DNA from: Photobacterium lutimaris
GTDB lineage: Bacteria > Pseudomonadota > Gammaproteobacteria > Enterobacterales > Vibrionaceae
Direction of reading: 5' to 3'
Assembly (NCBI RefSeq): GCF_003025555.1
Contig: NZ_PYMH01000005.1
Span: 124,001 to 188,000 of the forward strand
DNA: 64,000 bases
Part shown: positions 62,109 to 64,000 of the stretch, in pieces
Layout of the letters: each line of letters opens with the position of its first letter
Numbering within the stretch: position 1 is the stretch's first letter
The notes under the pieces: model-generated
What the model was told of the DNA's origin: nothing
Databases searched by the model: none
The model's input: the letters and a program-made list of their open reading frames with translations, nothing else
Position numbers and translations under genes: made by a program

Positions 62109-63890
62109 ATGGATCTTAATATCATGATCGTCGGTATTTACTTTCTATTTCTGATTGCAATAGGCTGGATGTTCCGAACATTTACCAATACCACCAGTGA
62201 CTACTTCCGCGGGGGAGGCAGCATGCTGTGGTGGATGGTAGGTGCTTCGGCATTTATGACCCAGTTCAGTGCGTGGACATTTACTGGTGCGGCGGGTAAA
62301 GCCTATGACGATGGTTTCGCTGTTGCGATCATCTTCTTGGCTAATGCTTTTGGCTATCTGATGAACTACCTATACTTCGCGCCGAAGTTCCGCCAGATGC
62401 GTGTGGTTACCGTTATCGAAGCGATTCGTTTGCGTTTCGGTAAGCACAATGAGCAGGTATTTACCTGGTCAGGTATGCCAAATAGCGTTATCACTGCGGG
62501 TATTTGGCTAAATGGTCTGGCGATTATTGCTTCCGGTATTTTTGGTTTCGATATGACCATGACAATCGTCCTAACGGGTCTGGTTGTACTCATCATGTCT
62601 GTAACAGGTGGTTCATGGGCGGTTATTGCATCTGACTTTATGCAGATGGTTATCATCATGGCAGTAACCGTTACCTGTGCGATTGTCGCAATTATCCAGG
62701 GTGGTGGTGTTGGCGAGATCGTTAACAACTTCCCTCTGGAAGACGGTGCATCTTTTGTATCAGGTAACAACCTTAACTACCTAAGCATCTTTGGTATCTG
62801 GGCATTCTTCCTTTTCTTCAAGCAGTTCAGTATCACCAATAACATGCTGAATTCATACCGTTACCTAGCGGCCAAAGATTCTAAGAATGCGAAAAAAGCA
62901 GCACTGCTAGCGTGTATCCTGATGACGATGGGTCCACTAATCTGGTTCATGCCTTCTTGGTTCATCGCTGGTCAAGGTGTTGACCTCGTCGCTCAATACC
63001 CAGACGCGGGCTCTAAAGCGGGTGACTTTGCCTACCTATACTTTGTTGAGCAGTATATGCCTGCAGGTATGGTTGGTTTGCTTATCTCCGCGATGTTTGC
63101 AGCAACCATGTCTTCAATGGACTCTGGTCTTAACCGTAATTCAGGTATCTTTGTTAAAAACTTCTACGAGCCAATCGTACGTCCAAATGCGTCTGAAAAA
63201 GAGCTGGTGGTTGTTTCTAAATTGACTTCTACTTTCTTCGGTATCGCAATCATCCTGGTTGCCCTATTTATCAACTCACTGAAAGGACTAAGCCTGTTTG
63301 ACACCATGATGTATGTGGGGGCACTTATCGGCTTCCCGATGACTATTCCTGCATTCTGTGGTTTCTTCATCAAGAAGACGCCTGATTGGGCTGGTTGGGG
63401 TACGCTGGTTGTCGGTGGTATCGTTTCATACTTCGTTGGTTTTGTTATTACCGCAGACATGATTCAGAGCTGGTTCGACCTTGAGCCGCTTACAGGCCGA
63501 GAATGGGCTGACCTGAAAGTCGCTATCGGTTTGATTGGTCACCTGATCTTCACTGCTGGTTTCTTCATTGTATCGACTGTGTTCTACAAGCCGCTAACGG
63601 AAGAGCGCCAGAAGGACGTTGACCGTTTCTTCAATAACCTAGCAACACCGTTGGTTGCTGAATCCACTGAACAGAAGAAGCTGGATAACAAACAGCGCCG
63701 CATGCTGGGCTCACTGATCGCGACAGCGGGCGTGGGTGTGATGGCCATGTTTGTCCTGCCGAACCCATTCTGGGGCCGAATGATTTTTGTTCTGTGTGGT
63801 GCCATTGTTCTGGCTGTTGGTCTGCTGCTGGTTAAGGCGGTGGATGAGAAAGTCGAAGCAAATGCTGAACTAGCGACTGAACAGGATTAA
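62109..63890 (+). CDS. Sodium:solute symporter, oligoalginate/uronate importer (second)
   Basis: A 593-residue SSS symporter, a close paralogue of the one at 49851 (shared IGWMFR, TSDYFRGGG, LWWMVGA, GGSWAVIASDFMQM, MSSMDSGLNRN). About 14 membrane helices and a cytoplasmic tail are present. It is divergent from kdgM behind a perfect island operator, with AAAAGGA before the ATG. The strong divergence of some extracellular loops from the first copy suggests a different oligomer preference. A signal-peptide gene follows at 9 bp and is probably co-transcribed. Confidence 0.9.
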   Translation: MDLNIMIVGIYFLFLIAIGWMFRTFTNTTSDYFRGGGSMLWWMVGASAFMTQFSAWTFTGAAGKAYDDGFAVAIIFLANAFGYLMNYLYFAPKFRQMRVVTVIEAIRLRFGKHNEQVFTWSGMPNSVITAGIWLNGLAIIASGIFGFDMTMTIVLTGLVVLIMSVTGGSWAVIASDFMQMVIIMAVTVTCAIVAIIQGGGVGEIVNNFPLEDGASFVSGNNLNYLSIFGIWAFFLFFKQFSITNNMLNSYRYLAAKDSKNAKKAALLACILMTMGPLIWFMPSWFIAGQGVDLVAQYPDAGSKAGDFAYLYFVEQYMPAGMVGLLISAMFAATMSSMDSGLNRNSGIFVKNFYEPIVRPNASEKELVVVSKLTSTFFGIAIILVALFINSLKGLSLFDTMMYVGALIGFPMTIPAFCGFFIKKTPDWAGWGTLVVGGIVSYFVGFVITADMIQSWFDLEPLTGREWADLKVAIGLIGHLIFTAGFFIVSTVFYKPLTEERQKDVDRFFNNLATPLVAESTEQKKLDNKQRRMLGSLIATAGVGVMAMFVLPNPFWGRMIFVLCGAIVLAVGLLLVKAVDEKVEANAELATEQD

Positions 63891-63899
63891 GGAGTGAGC

Positions 63900-64000
63900 A
63901 TGTTGAAACGTACGTTAACCTCAATGGCTATTGCCGGTGCTTTGTTTGCCGCTCCAGTGTTTGCTGTAGACGGTACACCCAATACCGTATTCTTCGATGC
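63900..64000 (+). CDS. Secreted protein, 3' truncated by window end
   Basis: Only 33 codons are visible. AAGGAG lies 7 bp before the ATG. A clear signal peptide (MLKRTLTSMAIAGALFAAP then VFA) is followed by VDGTPNTVFFDA. The gene lies 9 bp after symporter 2 and is probably under the same operator. A periplasmic or secreted alginate-related enzyme would fit the context, but the visible residues do not identify a family. Confidence 0.75.
   Translation, partial: MLKRTLTSMAIAGALFAAPVFAVDGTPNTVFFD

Noticed and set aside
1..64000. Insertion sequences, prophage, integron, CRISPR, tRNA or rRNA genes
   Set aside because: No transposase, integrase or phage-like frames, no regularly spaced repeats and no tRNA-like cloverleaf or rRNA sequence were seen on either strand.

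Overview
The window looks like part of the second chromosome of a Vibrionaceae bacterium, probably Photobacterium or a close relative. It opens with the end of a ParA2-type gene and a complete ParB2-type gene. Four perfect copies of the 15-bp parS2 consensus known from Vibrio chromosome II lie within the next 7 kb, so the origin of chromosome II should be close to the left edge. No rRNA, tRNA, CRISPR array or insertion sequence was seen.

Layout. 0-7 kb: parA2-parB2, tmcA-ycdX, a small unknown gene, a FapA/DUF342 gene and the parS2 sites. 7-15 kb: a LapD-like degenerate GGDEF/EAL membrane protein, a DctB/DctD-type two-component pair whose regulator has lost key sigma-54 activator motifs, pdxH, a PAS-LuxR regulator, and a structured locus with a possible 34-residue membrane peptide. 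15-26 kb: an AEC transporter, an AraC regulator and the proline operon putA / separate PutA C-terminal domain / putP, then a porin and L-serine dehydratase. A repeated 15-bp motif lies upstream of the transporter, the AraC gene and putA, always in the same orientation relative to the downstream gene. 26-35 kb: yiaWV-type genes, a Sel1-repeat protein, a YieH-like phosphatase, an acetyltransferase, and AraC and LysR regulators. 35-44 kb: ackA, then a beta-glucoside PTS locus (GH1 phospho-glucosidase, ROK kinase, two divergent EIIC proteins, EIIB, EIIA, LacI regulator) with several LacI-type palindromic operators and a decayed ROK-kinase pseudogene. 44-47.6 kb: a CBS-DUF294 protein, a DEDDh exonuclease and a small lipoprotein.

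47.8-64 kb is an alginate-catabolism island. A KdgM-type porin and two sodium:solute symporters would import oligomers. Two tandem cytoplasmic PL17 lyases cut them to unsaturated monomers. KdgF makes DEH, a short-chain dehydrogenase probably reduces it to KDG, and KdgK and Eda give pyruvate plus glyceraldehyde 3-phosphate. The island encodes a FadR-type GntR regulator, and an 11-bp palindrome (TTGTANTACAA and variants) recurs in front of nearly every transcription unit. A truncated gene with a signal peptide follows the second symporter at the right edge.

The most interesting unexplained feature is a tandem pair of about 120-nt, roughly 96% identical sRNA-like genes (56501-56620 and 56721-56839) downstream of the lyases. 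Each has its own sigma-70 promoter and intrinsic terminator. Only the first copy has the island's palindromic operator, placed exactly over its -35 box. This suggests an alginate-inducible sRNA beside a constitutive twin. Function predictions rest on motif reading only; no database search was possible.
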